Below are positions 31,491-40,303 of a stretch of DNA of 41,056 bases, one piece after another. The notes below the pieces were generated by a model. That model was not told the DNA's origin. It made no database searches and saw only the letters and a list, made by a program, of their open reading frames with translations. Position 1 is the first letter of the stretch; the number at the start of each line of letters is the position of its first letter. Source of the DNA: Armatimonadota bacterium (GTDB taxonomy: Bacteria; Armatimonadota; Zipacnadia; UBA1398; JAKPQA01); the NCBI GenBank assembly GCA_029547025.1, contig JAKPQA010000183.1:1-41056 (forward strand), read 5' to 3'. A program made the position numbers and the translations under genes.

Positions 31491-32432
31491 GTGCCAGAGG
31501 TAACGACACTGGGAATTCTTGTGGCCGACGTGCTGGCGCGTCCGGTGGACCACTGGCCGGAGCGAGGGAAGCTCGAACGCGTAGACCAGATGGCTCTGCA
31601 CATCGGTGGCTGTGCGGCGAACACGGGTATTGACCTGGCCAGACTGGGGATCGACACGGCGGTCATTGGCAAAGTGGGCGCGGACGGCTTCGGCGATTTC
31701 GTGGCCCACGCGCTTGAACAAAGCGGCGTTGACGCCTCTGCCGTGCGCCGCGACGAGCATATCGGCACCTCGGCGACGATGGTCATGGTCCACGGCGACG
31801 GTGAGCGCACCTTCATCCACTACTGCGGTGCCAACGCGGCACTGCGCCCCGAGGATGTGGACATGGAGCTGGTGGGCCGCAGCCGCATCCTGCACATCGC
31901 CGGGGCGTTTCTCATGCCCGGGTTCGATGGCGCTCCCGCGGCCCAGGTGCTGAAGGCCGCTCGTGACCTTGGAGTTACCACATCCCTCGACACGTGCTGG
32001 GACGCCACCGGCCAGTGGATGAGCCTCATCGAGCCCATGTTGCACCATGTGGACTACTTCATCCCGAGCCTCGAGGAAGCCAAGCAGCTCACGGGTCGAG
32101 ATGATCCCCGCGACGTGGCCCGGGTACTGCGTGATTTCGGCATTGGTACCGTTAGTCTCAAGATGGGCAGCGCGGGCGCCTACAGCATCGGGCCCGAAGG
32201 CGAAGTGACCGTTCCGATCTTCCGCGTCGAGCCAGTGGATGCCACGGGGGCGGGGGACGCATTTGCCGCCGGCTTCCTCGCCGGCGTCGTCAAGGGGTGG
32301 GACCTGGAGCGGGCCACCCGCCTGGCCAATGCCACCGGCGCCCTGTGCGTCACCGGTCTGGGCGCCACGACCGGGCTGCGCTCGTGGGACGACACCCTGG
32401 CGTTCATCGAGACCGCGGAGGTCGTGCGGTGA
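31491..32432 (+). CDS. PfkB-family carbohydrate kinase
   Basis: This 313-residue protein has GTG start 31491 after GGGGAG. Both family signatures are clear: GGCAANTGIDLARLG near residue 40 and DATGAGDAFAAGFLAG near 250, with the catalytic aspartate in the latter. Members phosphorylate sugars or nucleosides with ATP (ribose, fructose, 2-keto-3-deoxygluconate, adenosine). The HpcH/HpaI aldolase downstream makes a keto-deoxy-sugar acid route thinkable, but it is not shown. The stop TGA overlaps the GTG of the next gene (GTGA). Confidence 0.93.
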   Translation: MPEVTTLGILVADVLARPVDHWPERGKLERVDQMALHIGGCAANTGIDLARLGIDTAVIGKVGADGFGDFVAHALEQSGVDASAVRRDEHIGTSATMVMVHGDGERTFIHYCGANAALRPEDVDMELVGRSRILHIAGAFLMPGFDGAPAAQVLKAARDLGVTTSLDTCWDATGQWMSLIEPMLHHVDYFIPSLEEAKQLTGRDDPRDVARVLRDFGIGTVSLKMGSAGAYSIGPEGEVTVPIFRVEPVDATGAGDAFAAGFLAGVVKGWDLERATRLANATGALCVTGLGATTGLRSWDDTLAFIETAEVVR

Positions 32433-33163
32433 GCGACTCAGCAGGACCCCGGCTCGGCCTCGCCATGGGCGCGGACTGTAGTGGCGAAGGGGTCTACAAG
32501 GGGCCGCTGGAGGCTCTGGGGGCGCGCGTAACCGTGTTCAGTTGCGCCCATGGCCCCGTGCCCGCTCAAGCGCTGAAGGACCTGGATGGGCTGGTGCTCT
32601 CCGGTGGTGGCGACGTGCACCCCAGCCACTACGGGCAGGAGCATGGCGGGCTCTCCAGGGGCATCGACATGCAGCGCGACACCTTCGAGATGGCTCTGGT
32701 CCACGGGGCTCTCGGGGCCGGGATCCCTCTGCTCGGCATTTGCCGGGGATGCCAGGTTCTGAACGTGGCTCTGGGAGGCACACTGTACCAGGATCTGAGA
32801 GCTGAGCACACTGGAAGGACGCTGGAGCATAGCTACGCCGATCACGACCCCGGGCGTTTCCACGGGCTTCGGCTGGACCCCGGGAGCTGGTTGGCGCGGG
32901 CAGCGGGGCGTTGTCGGATCACGGTGAACTCGCACCACCACCAGGGGGTTCGCGAGCCGGGCCCCGGCGTCAGGATCGTGGCCTGGGCCATTGACGGCGT
33001 CGGCGAGGCGATCGAGTTGGCATCATCGGTGGGGTTGGCCATCGGGGTGCAGTGGCACCCGGAGCGGCTGACACCGGACGAGCAATGGCCACTCCGAAGC
33101 TTCGTGCGCGCCTGCGCGCGGGGGCGAACCGAAACGGGCCCTGTCCGGTCCGAGGGAGCGTAG
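32429..33163 (+). CDS. Class I glutamine-amidotransferase-like hydrolase (peptidase C26, PuuD-like)
   Basis: This 244-residue protein starts at GTG 32429, overlapping the kinase stop; the longer frame upstream is a shadow of the kinase. The triad is visible: C in LLGICRGCQVLN, H in IGVQWHPE, and E two positions after it. LVLSGGGDVHPSHYG and NSHHHQGV are hallmarks of gamma-glutamyl-GABA hydrolases. It probably cleaves a gamma-glutamyl amide in the cytosol. The membrane GAF gene follows seven bases later. Confidence 0.9.
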   Translation: MSDSAGPRLGLAMGADCSGEGVYKGPLEALGARVTVFSCAHGPVPAQALKDLDGLVLSGGGDVHPSHYGQEHGGLSRGIDMQRDTFEMALVHGALGAGIPLLGICRGCQVLNVALGGTLYQDLRAEHTGRTLEHSYADHDPGRFHGLRLDPGSWLARAAGRCRITVNSHHHQGVREPGPGVRIVAWAIDGVGEAIELASSVGLAIGVQWHPERLTPDEQWPLRSFVRACARGRTETGPVRSEGA

Positions 33164-33170
33164 GAGACCC

Positions 33171-34256
33171 ATGCGATCAGTGACAGCCTTGGACCTGCTG
33201 TTTGGCCTGTTCCGCCTGACATTGGCGGTGTCCGGACTGGTCTGGTTCGTGCTCGAAGCGGGAACGGTGCCGATCGAGGGCTGGGTCTTCTGGGTTATCG
33301 TGGCCGTGTTCGCGCTGTACGCCCTCCTGATCCTCGCATGGTCGCAGCAGCGGCCCGAGAGCGCGGAGCGGGTGCAGGCCTGGTCCGCATTCGTGGATTT
33401 GGCGCTGATCACGTTCCTGGTGCAGGTATCCGGTGGCTTCGAGTCCTTCTTCTGGGGCGCCTACGTCTTCGTGGCCGCGTTCCACGCCAGCTACTTCGGT
33501 CTCGGACTGGGCCTTGCCGTGTCCGCCGCGTCCATGCTTCTCCTCTCCACCGTACTGATCACGCACCCGGAGGAGAGCCCCGACTGGGTCCGCATTATCT
33601 TCCAGGCCCTGCTGCCAGTCCTGGCCGCCTTCTGCTGCGGGGTGGTCAATGCGCGCCAGTCCATGATGCGCCAGCAGTCAGTCCGTTGGGCCATTGGCGC
33701 GCGGGGCTCGGTTGCCAGTATCCACAACGCGGGGCTGGCCGTCGCCCAACGTGTCCTGGAACTCCACGCGCTCTCCCGGATGTCCAGCAGCTTTGAGACA
33801 CTGCGCGACCTTATTGGCGGTGCCATGGGCGCCGCCCGGTCGGTGCTCGAGATCGAGGCATACGGATTGCTCTCCGTCGACCGCGACGCGCGGTGTTTGG
33901 TCCCCGTGGTGCAGCAGGGGTTCCCGGAGGCTTTCGAATCGGCTCGGCCGGACCTGTCGCACCCGATGCTGGCCCCCGTTCTTGAGGGGCGGGAGCCCAT
34001 CGTCTGGCGGGACGGTCCCACCGCGCTGGGGGATATCCTCGGCATGACGGACGTCGAGTGCGGGGCTGCGGTAGCCGTACCAGTCGCCCGGGGGGACCAG
34101 GTAGTGGGCGTTCTGATGGCGTGCGCGTCGGCGGGCCAGGAGATCCGGGCGCGGTCGCTGGAGGCTCTCGTCGCCGGTTCGGAGCAGATGGGGGAGGACC
34201 TGGCGGCGTTCGGCGAGGGACCCGGGGGCTCGCCAAGTTCCGAGGTGAACGCGTAG
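33171..34256 (+). CDS. Membrane protein with C-terminal GAF domain
   Basis: This 361-residue protein has ATG 33171 just after TAGGAG. Residues about 5-165 hold six membrane segments ending in CCGVVNARQSMMRQQS. Residues about 190-345 are a GAF-type sensory domain (EIEAYGLLSVDRDARCLVPVVQQG, GAAVAVPVARGDQVVGVLMA). No kinase, cyclase or HTH is attached. It lies 52 bp before the sensor kinase and in the same direction, so it may be an accessory sensor. The ligand is unknown. Confidence 0.82.
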   Translation: MRSVTALDLLFGLFRLTLAVSGLVWFVLEAGTVPIEGWVFWVIVAVFALYALLILAWSQQRPESAERVQAWSAFVDLALITFLVQVSGGFESFFWGAYVFVAAFHASYFGLGLGLAVSAASMLLLSTVLITHPEESPDWVRIIFQALLPVLAAFCCGVVNARQSMMRQQSVRWAIGARGSVASIHNAGLAVAQRVLELHALSRMSSSFETLRDLIGGAMGAARSVLEIEAYGLLSVDRDARCLVPVVQQGFPEAFESARPDLSHPMLAPVLEGREPIVWRDGPTALGDILGMTDVECGAAVAVPVARGDQVVGVLMACASAGQEIRARSLEALVAGSEQMGEDLAAFGEGPGGSPSSEVNA

Positions 34257-34308
34257 GTCACCCTCCGGTCTCGCGCGAAGCGGGGCGCGGACACGAGGGA
34301 GGTCGGGT

Positions 34309-36279
34309 GTGGCCGCGCAGGCTCCCCTGTCAGTCCGTCGCGTGCGCCGGACCGGTCTTCGGACCAAGCTGTTCGTCGCGCTGCTGGTCACCACGGTGCC
34401 CGGGTTGTCTGTTCTCGGCCTGTACGCGCATCAGTCGGCCGCTGACCTGATCCGCGATCTGATGGTGGGCTGGTGGGACGGCCGGGCCCAACTCCTCGCG
34501 CGCACCATGGGCGAACCCATCCGGATGGCCGCCGACGACGTGCGCATGCTCGCCCAGACGCCCTCGGTGACGAGGCTTGCTGACGGCGCTGTGGGTTCCG
34601 CGCCGCGTGCCACCGGTGTGGTCGAGGACGTGCGCCGTGAGTTCGAGGCCCTGGCGGCGAGGCGCCGCAACTACCGGCACATCATGTACATAGGACCCAC
34701 AGGCGCTCCGGTGGTTCGTGTCGACCCGGCGGGCCCGTGGGGCAGAGGGTCGGGTTCGGGGAGTCCGGTGGCTGACCTCGATCGTGGCCTCCTCGATCGC
34801 ATGCGAGACCTACCCCCCGGGGCCCTGTACGTGTCCGACCTGCGGCTCTATCGCGCCGGAGGACGCATCGAAGGCCCCGGGCGACCCTCGATGCGGTTCG
34901 CCACACGCGTCCGATCAGCATCCGGCCAGCCCGCGGGCTTCGTGATCATCGAGTTCGACGCCGGGCGGTTACTGTCGGGGCTCCGCTCGCCTGATCCGGG
35001 TGTGGAGTTGAGGGTGCTGGATGCACAGGGCTTCTACGTCTTGCATCCTGAGGCGACCGCCGAGTGGGGGGGGCCGGAGGACCGAAACACGGGCACCGGC
35101 ATCGCCGGCGAGTTTCCGCCGCCCACGGTCGAGCGCGTCCGAATGCCGCTGCCGGCCGTGATTGAGGATGCGGGGCGCATCGTGGTAACCCAGCCCGTCG
35201 CGCCCTTTGGGCCCCAGGGCACTCAGTGGCGCGTCATGCTGGTGGCCCGATCGAGTCTCATCGACGAGCGGGTCGCGGCTTCGGACTTCCATCGGGGTTT
35301 CGTGCTGGTTGCCATCGTATGCTCCGTGCTTCCGTTGGCCGCGGGCATCCTGCTGATCGGTTTCTTCTTACGCGCCATTCCGAAGCTCCAGGAGGCCGCT
35401 CGGGCGGTGGCCGCTGGCGATCTGTCGCACCGAGTGGCCATCCACTCTGGCGACGAGATGGAGGATCTGGCTCAGGACTTCAACTACATGGCTACCCGAC
35501 TGGCCGAGTACGGACAGCTCGAACGGGCCATTGCTCTCGAGAAGCTCAAGGACGATCTCATCCACATGATCGTTCACGACTTGCGCACGCCGCTGACGGG
35601 CATCCTCGGCACACTTCAGACGATTGAGTCCTGCGATTACGACGTTGAGGTCACCCGCGACCTGGTCCCTGGCGCTCGCCGCGCGAGCGTGACGCTGATG
35701 GGGCTGATCAACGACCTGCTGGACATCAACAAGATGGAAGCCGGCGCCATGGAGCTCGATGTGGCCCGCGTCGACACGACGGCGGTGGTTGAGGAGGCGG
35801 TCGACATGCTCCGCCCGTTGGCGGAGGACAAGGGGCTGAAGCTAAGGCTGCTCGAGTGCGAGGGGCTGCCGCCCATGGAAGCCGACGCGGACAAGCTTCG
35901 CCGGATCTTCGTGAACCTCATCGGGAACGCCATCAAGTTCACCCCTTCGGGCGGCGAAGTGATCGTGCGCGCCGGAGGCGGCTACGACGGCCAGGCGCTC
36001 CACTTCATGGTGGAGGACACGGGCGAGGGAATCCCGCCCGAGTACCTGGACCGCATCTTCGAGAAGTTTGGCCAGGTGGAGACGCGCAAGGCCGGGCGGC
36101 TAGTCTCGACGGGACTGGGGCTCACCTTCTGCAAGATGGCCGTCGAGGCCCATGGGGGGCGCATCTGGGTCGAGAGCACGGTGGGCAAGGGGAGCACGTT
36201 TCACGTGGAACTGCCCGAGCGCCCGCCCGCTCCTGCCGTCACGACCGGGGAGGACGACCATGTACACCAGGCACCCTGA
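34309..36279 (+). CDS. Sensor histidine kinase (extracytoplasmic sensor, HAMP, HisKA, HATPase)
   Basis: This 656-residue protein has GTG start 34309, six to seven bases after GGGAGG. Membrane helices lie at about 20-43 and 330-355 and enclose a Cache-like sensor region of about 285 residues. HAMP follows (about 355-410). The H-box is HMIVHDLRTPL (His near 423), the N-box NLIGNAIKFTP, the G1 box EDTGEGIPPEY, the F-box IFEKFGQVE and the G2 box GLGLTFCKMA, so the kinase appears intact. No response regulator is in the window. The 3' end overlaps the next gene by 20 bp. Confidence 0.95.
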   Translation: MAAQAPLSVRRVRRTGLRTKLFVALLVTTVPGLSVLGLYAHQSAADLIRDLMVGWWDGRAQLLARTMGEPIRMAADDVRMLAQTPSVTRLADGAVGSAPRATGVVEDVRREFEALAARRRNYRHIMYIGPTGAPVVRVDPAGPWGRGSGSGSPVADLDRGLLDRMRDLPPGALYVSDLRLYRAGGRIEGPGRPSMRFATRVRSASGQPAGFVIIEFDAGRLLSGLRSPDPGVELRVLDAQGFYVLHPEATAEWGGPEDRNTGTGIAGEFPPPTVERVRMPLPAVIEDAGRIVVTQPVAPFGPQGTQWRVMLVARSSLIDERVAASDFHRGFVLVAIVCSVLPLAAGILLIGFFLRAIPKLQEAARAVAAGDLSHRVAIHSGDEMEDLAQDFNYMATRLAEYGQLERAIALEKLKDDLIHMIVHDLRTPLTGILGTLQTIESCDYDVEVTRDLVPGARRASVTLMGLINDLLDINKMEAGAMELDVARVDTTAVVEEAVDMLRPLAEDKGLKLRLLECEGLPPMEADADKLRRIFVNLIGNAIKFTPSGGEVIVRAGGGYDGQALHFMVEDTGEGIPPEYLDRIFEKFGQVETRKAGRLVSTGLGLTFCKMAVEAHGGRIWVESTVGKGSTFHVELPERPPAPAVTTGEDDHVHQAP

Positions 36280-37648
36280 AGGGGCGATTGCAGTGGCAAT
36301 GGCACTCGCTGCCTCTGTTGCCGGGGCGGAGCCGGTCTATGGGCCGGGGCCCTATGTGCTGCTCGACGATGCACTCATCGCCCGGCAGGAACGCGTGACG
36401 CGGCGGGTCACGCCCCCGGAGCGCCTGTCAGAGCCGGTGGTCACGGGCCCCGAGGATCAGTGCTTCCAGCCCTACATCACCGTCATCCGCGACGCGTCCA
36501 CGGGGCGTTTCCGGATCTGGTATGGCGTCCCGGAGAACGCGGGCCAGTCGCACCTGGCCACCATGGAGTCGGAGGACGGCATCCACTGGATCCGGCCCCA
36601 TCAGGTCCTGGCCGATCCGGCACCCATCCAGTTTGGGGTGAGCATCCTCGACGAGGGACCAGGCTATGCCCATCCCGCCACGCGGTACAAGTTCGGGTGG
36701 TGGCATGGCGGTGGTCTACAGGTCGCCGGATCGCCCGATGGTCTGCACTGGACGCGGCTGGGCGATGGCGTCGTCTTGCCCCACAACCACGACATCAACT
36801 GCATCTATCGCGATGCCGTGCGGGACCGGTACATCGCGCTCGTGTCCACGTACACCGAGGGTGCCAGCTGGACCGGCTCCCGGCGTATCCCCATGCAGAG
36901 CAGCAGCCCGGACCTGCTGCACTGGTCAGAGCCCCGGGTGATCATCGCCCCGGACGAGCGGGATGAGGGAGAGACCCAGTACTACTGCATGGACGGGCTT
37001 CTGCAGCGGGGCGAGCTGCTGATTGGGCTGCTTCGCGTGCTGCGCGATGACCTGCCCGCCGACGAAGGTGGACCGGTCGCCGGCATCGGCTACACCGTGC
37101 TCGCCTGGACCCGCGATGGCGAGAGCTGGGAGCGGGACCGCGAGGCCTTCATGCCCCGGAACCCACAGCCAGGTAGCTGGGACCACGCGATGACCTGGGG
37201 CGGCTGTCAACTTCCGGTGGGCGATGAGGTCTACATCTACTATGGCGGGTACGCCCAAGGCCACAAGGTGAACCGGTTCACGGAAAGGCAGATCGGCCTC
37301 GCCCGCATGAAGCGCGACCGCTACGTGGCCCGCTCCGCGACTTCGCCCCGGGGGACCTTGGCCACGGTACCCCGGAGGCTGAACGCCGCGGCGATGACCC
37401 TGAACGCCTCCATCACTGGGGAGGTTCGTGTTCGGGTACTCGGACCCGACGGTCACGTGTGGCCCGGGTTCGGCTTCGATGAGTGTCGGCCGCTCACGGG
37501 GGATGGCGTGGCCTTGCCCGTTTCATGGACCCGGCCGCTGGCCGAGCTGGCCGGGCGCACGGTGGCCTTCGAGTTTGCCCTGCGCCATGCCCGTCTGTAC
37601 GCATTCGACCTGGTGGGTGCCGAGACGCGTGGAGGTGCGGATCGATGA
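36260..37648 (+). CDS. Secreted beta-propeller glycosidase-like protein
   Basis: This 462-residue protein has ATG 36260 seven bases after GGGGAGG; the frame open before it is a shadow of the kinase. Signal peptide IAVAMALAASVAGA. Blade phrases repeat: ESEDGIHWIRP, GSPDGLHWTRLG, SSPDLLHWSEP and TRDGESWERD, with RFRIWYGV, YKFGWWHGG and EVYIYYGGYA between them. This is the GH43/GH32/sialidase-like shape. The last about 90 residues form a beta-sandwich (MTLNASITGEVRVRVLG). Bond specificity is not visible. Its end overlaps the aldolase start (ATGA). Confidence 0.82.
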   Translation: MYTRHPEGAIAVAMALAASVAGAEPVYGPGPYVLLDDALIARQERVTRRVTPPERLSEPVVTGPEDQCFQPYITVIRDASTGRFRIWYGVPENAGQSHLATMESEDGIHWIRPHQVLADPAPIQFGVSILDEGPGYAHPATRYKFGWWHGGGLQVAGSPDGLHWTRLGDGVVLPHNHDINCIYRDAVRDRYIALVSTYTEGASWTGSRRIPMQSSSPDLLHWSEPRVIIAPDERDEGETQYYCMDGLLQRGELLIGLLRVLRDDLPADEGGPVAGIGYTVLAWTRDGESWERDREAFMPRNPQPGSWDHAMTWGGCQLPVGDEVYIYYGGYAQGHKVNRFTERQIGLARMKRDRYVARSATSPRGTLATVPRRLNAAAMTLNASITGEVRVRVLGPDGHVWPGFGFDECRPLTGDGVALPVSWTRPLAELAGRTVAFEFALRHARLYAFDLVGAETRGGADR

Positions 37649-38421
37649 ACCGGGTGCAGAGAAAGCTGGCTGCGGTGGGTAAGGCTCCGCTCCTGGGGGC
37701 GTCCATGTGCCGTTACGATCCCGACTTCGTCGAGCTGGCGGCCATCCTGGGGTACCACGCCGTCTGGGTCGACATGGAGCACTCGCCCGTGAGCTATCGT
37801 GAGGCCGCCGACCTCTGCCGTTTGGCCTACGCCTTCGACATGGTCAGCATGGTGCGCATCCCGAACGCCGACCGCGACCATGTGCTACACGGCATGGAGT
37901 GCGGCCCCGACATCATTGACGTCCCCATGGCCAACAGCCCCGACGTTGCTCGCGCACTGGTCGAGCACGGACGGTATGCCCCCCAGGGAAACCGAGGCTA
38001 TTTCGGCGCCCTGCGCTCGACTCGTTTCGGCACGCTGGGTGATCCGGCAGTCACCCATGAGCGAACCAACGAAGACGTCTGCCTGATGATCCAGATCGAG
38101 ACCATTCAGGCAGTCGAGCAGGCTCGCGAGCTGTGTCAGGTGCCGGGCATTGACGCGATCCTCATCGGGCCCGGTGATCTTTCGGTGACGATGGGGATCA
38201 CGGGGCAGTTGGACCATCCTGCGCTGTTCGCTGCCGCAGACCGCGCGGTGGCCGCAGCACAGGAGGCCGGCAAGCTCATTGCCACAACCGGGCCCATCCC
38301 ACTGCTGAGCGAGTGGGTCAAGCGGGACATCGACCTGTACTTCATCGCCAACGACCTGGCGTGCCTCCGCACGGCCCTCGAGCGTGCCATCGTCGAGGCC
38401 CGGGCCGTGCTGCAGTCGTAG
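37645..38421 (+). CDS. HpcH/HpaI-family aldolase
   Basis: This 258-residue cytosolic protein starts at ATG 37645, overlapping the previous stop; the open frame upstream has no support. Motifs: AVWVDMEHSPVS (catalytic His region), MVRIPNADRDHV (Arg), MIQIETIQAVEQ (metal-binding Glu) and IGPGDLSVTMG (metal-binding Asp). These fit class II aldolases such as 2-keto-3-deoxy-glucarate aldolase, which split 2-keto acids to pyruvate and an aldehyde. The substrate is unknown. It ends 15 bp from the convergent UroD-like gene, with no clear terminator between. Confidence 0.92.
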   Translation: MNRVQRKLAAVGKAPLLGASMCRYDPDFVELAAILGYHAVWVDMEHSPVSYREAADLCRLAYAFDMVSMVRIPNADRDHVLHGMECGPDIIDVPMANSPDVARALVEHGRYAPQGNRGYFGALRSTRFGTLGDPAVTHERTNEDVCLMIQIETIQAVEQARELCQVPGIDAILIGPGDLSVTMGITGQLDHPALFAAADRAVAAAQEAGKLIATTGPIPLLSEWVKRDIDLYFIANDLACLRTALERAIVEARAVLQS

Positions 38422-38436
38422 GCGACAGGAGGCTGC

Positions 38437-39483
38437 TCAAAGGCGAGGGCACCACTCGCGCATCCGCTCGTAGGTGGCCTTGGCCTGACCCAGCGGCTCA
38501 GCCGGCATGTTGAAGAGGAAGCGTGTCTCGCGTAGAGCCATGTCGAGCATCTCGCGACAGGCCTCGATGCCGGTCCATGCCACCATGAGCACCGTGCCGG
38601 GCGTGAAGGCCTCGATGGCGGGGCGTGGGCCGGGAGCCTGGAACACGCGGTTGAGGCCCCGCAGGTTCGGAATCCGCCGGAAGTTGGGGTACTGATGATC
38701 CGCCGTCGCGCAGCAATGAACGAACAGCCCGCCGAAGGCCTCGGACAACTCGATCAACGGAGGCAAACAGAACTCCTCGAACATGGCCGGCGACATGGCG
38801 CCCGCCTCATCCTCCGACAGCCAGCAACCGAGCTCGGGCGGTGCCCAGACATCGGGACAGTGAGCTAGAGAGCACTCGCCGACCTCCGCCATGAAGCGGC
38901 ACAGGAATCGCCGAAGCAGGCGCGTGCACTTGCTGACCAGCCGCTTCACGGCTTCGGGGTCATCGACTACCGCGGTGTACAGGGACTCCTTCCGCCAGAT
39001 CAGCGCGGCGATGTCGAAGGGGCTCTGGATGTCAGGCACCCGGATGGGGACGTCCGGGCCAAGGCGCTCGCGGAGTCGCGCAGCAGCTTCGTAAACCCGG
39101 GCCAGGGGACCGGCGTCCGGCTCGGGCTCCACAAGGGCATCGGCCTGGTGGGCCGTCTCGACCAGCGGGAGGGCACAGGGCGGCGAATCCACGAAGAGAT
39201 GTACGCGACACCCGAACGCAGCGGCAAAGAGCTGGGTGCCGGTGGTGATGCGCGCCACGGGTACCGAGTCATCGTCCAGTTCGGCCAGCACGCGCAGCTC
39301 GGCCTCATACTGACGCAAAGCTCGGTCCACCCAGAGCCCGACTGGCCGATCCGGACAGGTGACATCGCCGGGCAGCGGCGGACATGCCGATTCCGCGCTC
39401 ATCACGACCGCGTGACCGGGGAAAGACCCCGCAAACAGCCGAGCCAAATGCGAGCGATTGCGCTCGACCCGCGGATCCGCCAT
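38437..39483 (-). CDS. Uroporphyrinogen-decarboxylase-like protein (UroD / corrinoid methyltransferase superfamily)
   Basis: This 348-residue protein has ATG 39483 seven bases after a GGGGG run. The barrel motifs VARITTGTQLFAAAFG, VRVPDIQSPFDIAAL, EEFCLPPLIELSEAFGGLFVHCCA and MAWTGIEACRE-like ends are those of UroD-like proteins. The H-x-C pair in FVHCCA fits the zinc site of the MtaA/CmuA methyltransferases rather than true haem-pathway UroD. No corrinoid protein is adjacent. Many environmental bacteria carry such UroD-like genes in sugar loci with unknown role. Confidence 0.85.
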   Translation of the reverse strand: MADPRVERNRSHLARLFAGSFPGHAVVMSAESACPPLPGDVTCPDRPVGLWVDRALRQYEAELRVLAELDDDSVPVARITTGTQLFAAAFGCRVHLFVDSPPCALPLVETAHQADALVEPEPDAGPLARVYEAAARLRERLGPDVPIRVPDIQSPFDIAALIWRKESLYTAVVDDPEAVKRLVSKCTRLLRRFLCRFMAEVGECSLAHCPDVWAPPELGCWLSEDEAGAMSPAMFEEFCLPPLIELSEAFGGLFVHCCATADHQYPNFRRIPNLRGLNRVFQAPGPRPAIEAFTPGTVLMVAWTGIEACREMLDMALRETRFLFNMPAEPLGQAKATYERMREWCPRL

Positions 39484-39559
39484 GCCGCATCCCCCATCGG
39501 TGGGTCACGCGGCAACGATCGAGCGCCCATCGGCGCCCACCACGCCCGTGCCCGCAAGC

Positions 39560-39742
39560 TCAGCGCGATACGGTGGGCTGGGCCCGCTCGGCCAGAGCGC
39601 GCAGGCGGGCCAGTATCACCATCTGCTCAGCATACGACACGGACGCCCGCAGAGCATCCCGCAGGGCACCGACAGCCTCGGCCTGATGGCCCTCGGCGAG
39701 CAACGCCTCGGCCGAGGCCACACGCTCCAGAGTCGCGCTCAT
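39560..39742 (-). CDS. Short helical protein, possibly TPR-like
   Basis: A 60-residue frame with coding-like codon use, Ala/Glu/Leu-rich and fully helical in character. LLAEGHQAEAVGALRDALRA has the spacing of one tetratricopeptide helix pair. ATG 39742 lacks a good ribosome site, so it could be the tail of a longer protein or of the ORF just upstream. It lies 76 bp before the UroD-like gene on the same strand. Real gene status is uncertain. Confidence 0.4.
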   Translation of the reverse strand: MSATLERVASAEALLAEGHQAEAVGALRDALRASVSYAEQMVILARLRALAERAQPTVSR

Positions 39743-39782
39743 GGCCGGCGACTCATCGGCCGCAGCGGTGTCAGAAGCGGCC

Positions 39783-39899
39783 TCACGGGCAGGCGCAGCC
39801 CCGCACTGCGCGAACGGGATACGTAGACAACGTGATCGAACCACCCCAACCCCACCCCCTGCACAACCACGCGGCAGGACATGCCTGCCGCTTCTCCAT
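39783..39899 (-). CDS. Doubtful 38-residue ORF with good ribosome site
   Basis: ATG 39899 is about nine bases after AAGGGGGA on the minus strand and follows a promoter candidate. The product begins MEKRQACPAAWLCRGWGWGG and ends VRGCACP, with four cysteines. It has no recognised family. It could be a leader peptide for the UroD-like transcript or chance. The stem-loop 39871-39891 lies within its first codons. Confidence 0.22.
   Translation of the reverse strand: MEKRQACPAAWLCRGWGWGGSITLSTYPVRAVRGCACP
39871..39891. other. Perfect 8-bp stem-loop
   Basis: GCGGCAGG (39871-39878) and CCTGCCGC (39884-39891) pair around a 5-nt loop. On the minus strand it lies about 60 nt into the predicted transcript and inside the start of the doubtful short ORF. 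It may affect translation or be a leader structure. Confidence 0.4.
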
Positions 39900-39949
39900 T
39901 TCCGTTGTTCCCCCTTGACGTAGCCGAAACAGCACTTCGGCGTAACATT

Positions 39950-39978
39950 AGTGTAACAGTACCGGGCTCCCGCGTCCA
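39950..39978 (-). promoter_or_regulatory. Candidate promoter reading toward the UroD-like gene
   Basis: On the minus strand TGGACG (39978-39973) and TACACT (39955-39950) are spaced by 17 nt and each match 4 of 6 consensus bases. It overlaps the GTAAC direct repeat, a possible regulator site. Confidence 0.4.
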
Positions 39979-40303
39979 CGGCCAGGAGTCTCCTACCCAT
40001 TGGACGTTCGAGCGAGCCAGAAGGGAGCATCGCCCGCCCACATCCCGGTTGCGTGCGCGCACGGGGAGAGCGTGTGGCCTGAGGGGCCGGGCTGGGCGTT
40101 CGGTGTGGGGCGCGCGGAAGCGGGAGACCATATGCCAGGTTCGGCTACCCAAGCACCACGAGTGGTCTGCGACGATCTGCTTGTCGGCGCGGGAGTTGCA
40201 CGAGCCGCCTCAGACCCCCGGGCACATCGCCTTCAAGGGACGCGGCAGCCCGGGGGGCCGCGGCGGGGAAGGTCGGGATGGCCGGGCAGACGCATTCTGC
40301 CCC

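Larger units (their letters stand above)
39743..40303. other. 560-bp region without a confident gene
   Basis: Contents, in order: a doubtful short minus-strand ORF (39783-39899); a C-rich tract at 39841-39860 (G-runs on the other strand); a stem-loop at 39871-39891; the most AT-rich stretch of the area (about 39895-39960) with two direct GTAAC copies (39942-39946, 39953-39957); and a minus-strand promoter candidate. From 39980 to 40303 I see neither boxes nor coding character, though weak frames cross it. Confidence 0.5.

Noticed and set aside
39841-39860. G-quadruplex on the minus strand
   Set aside because: Only three long G-runs and a GG are present; a stable four-run quadruplex is not convincing.
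39915-39948. Plus-strand promoter TTGACG ... TAACAT for the nucleotidyltransferase gene
   Set aside because: The spacer is 22 nt, too long, and the gene begins about 355 bp later.
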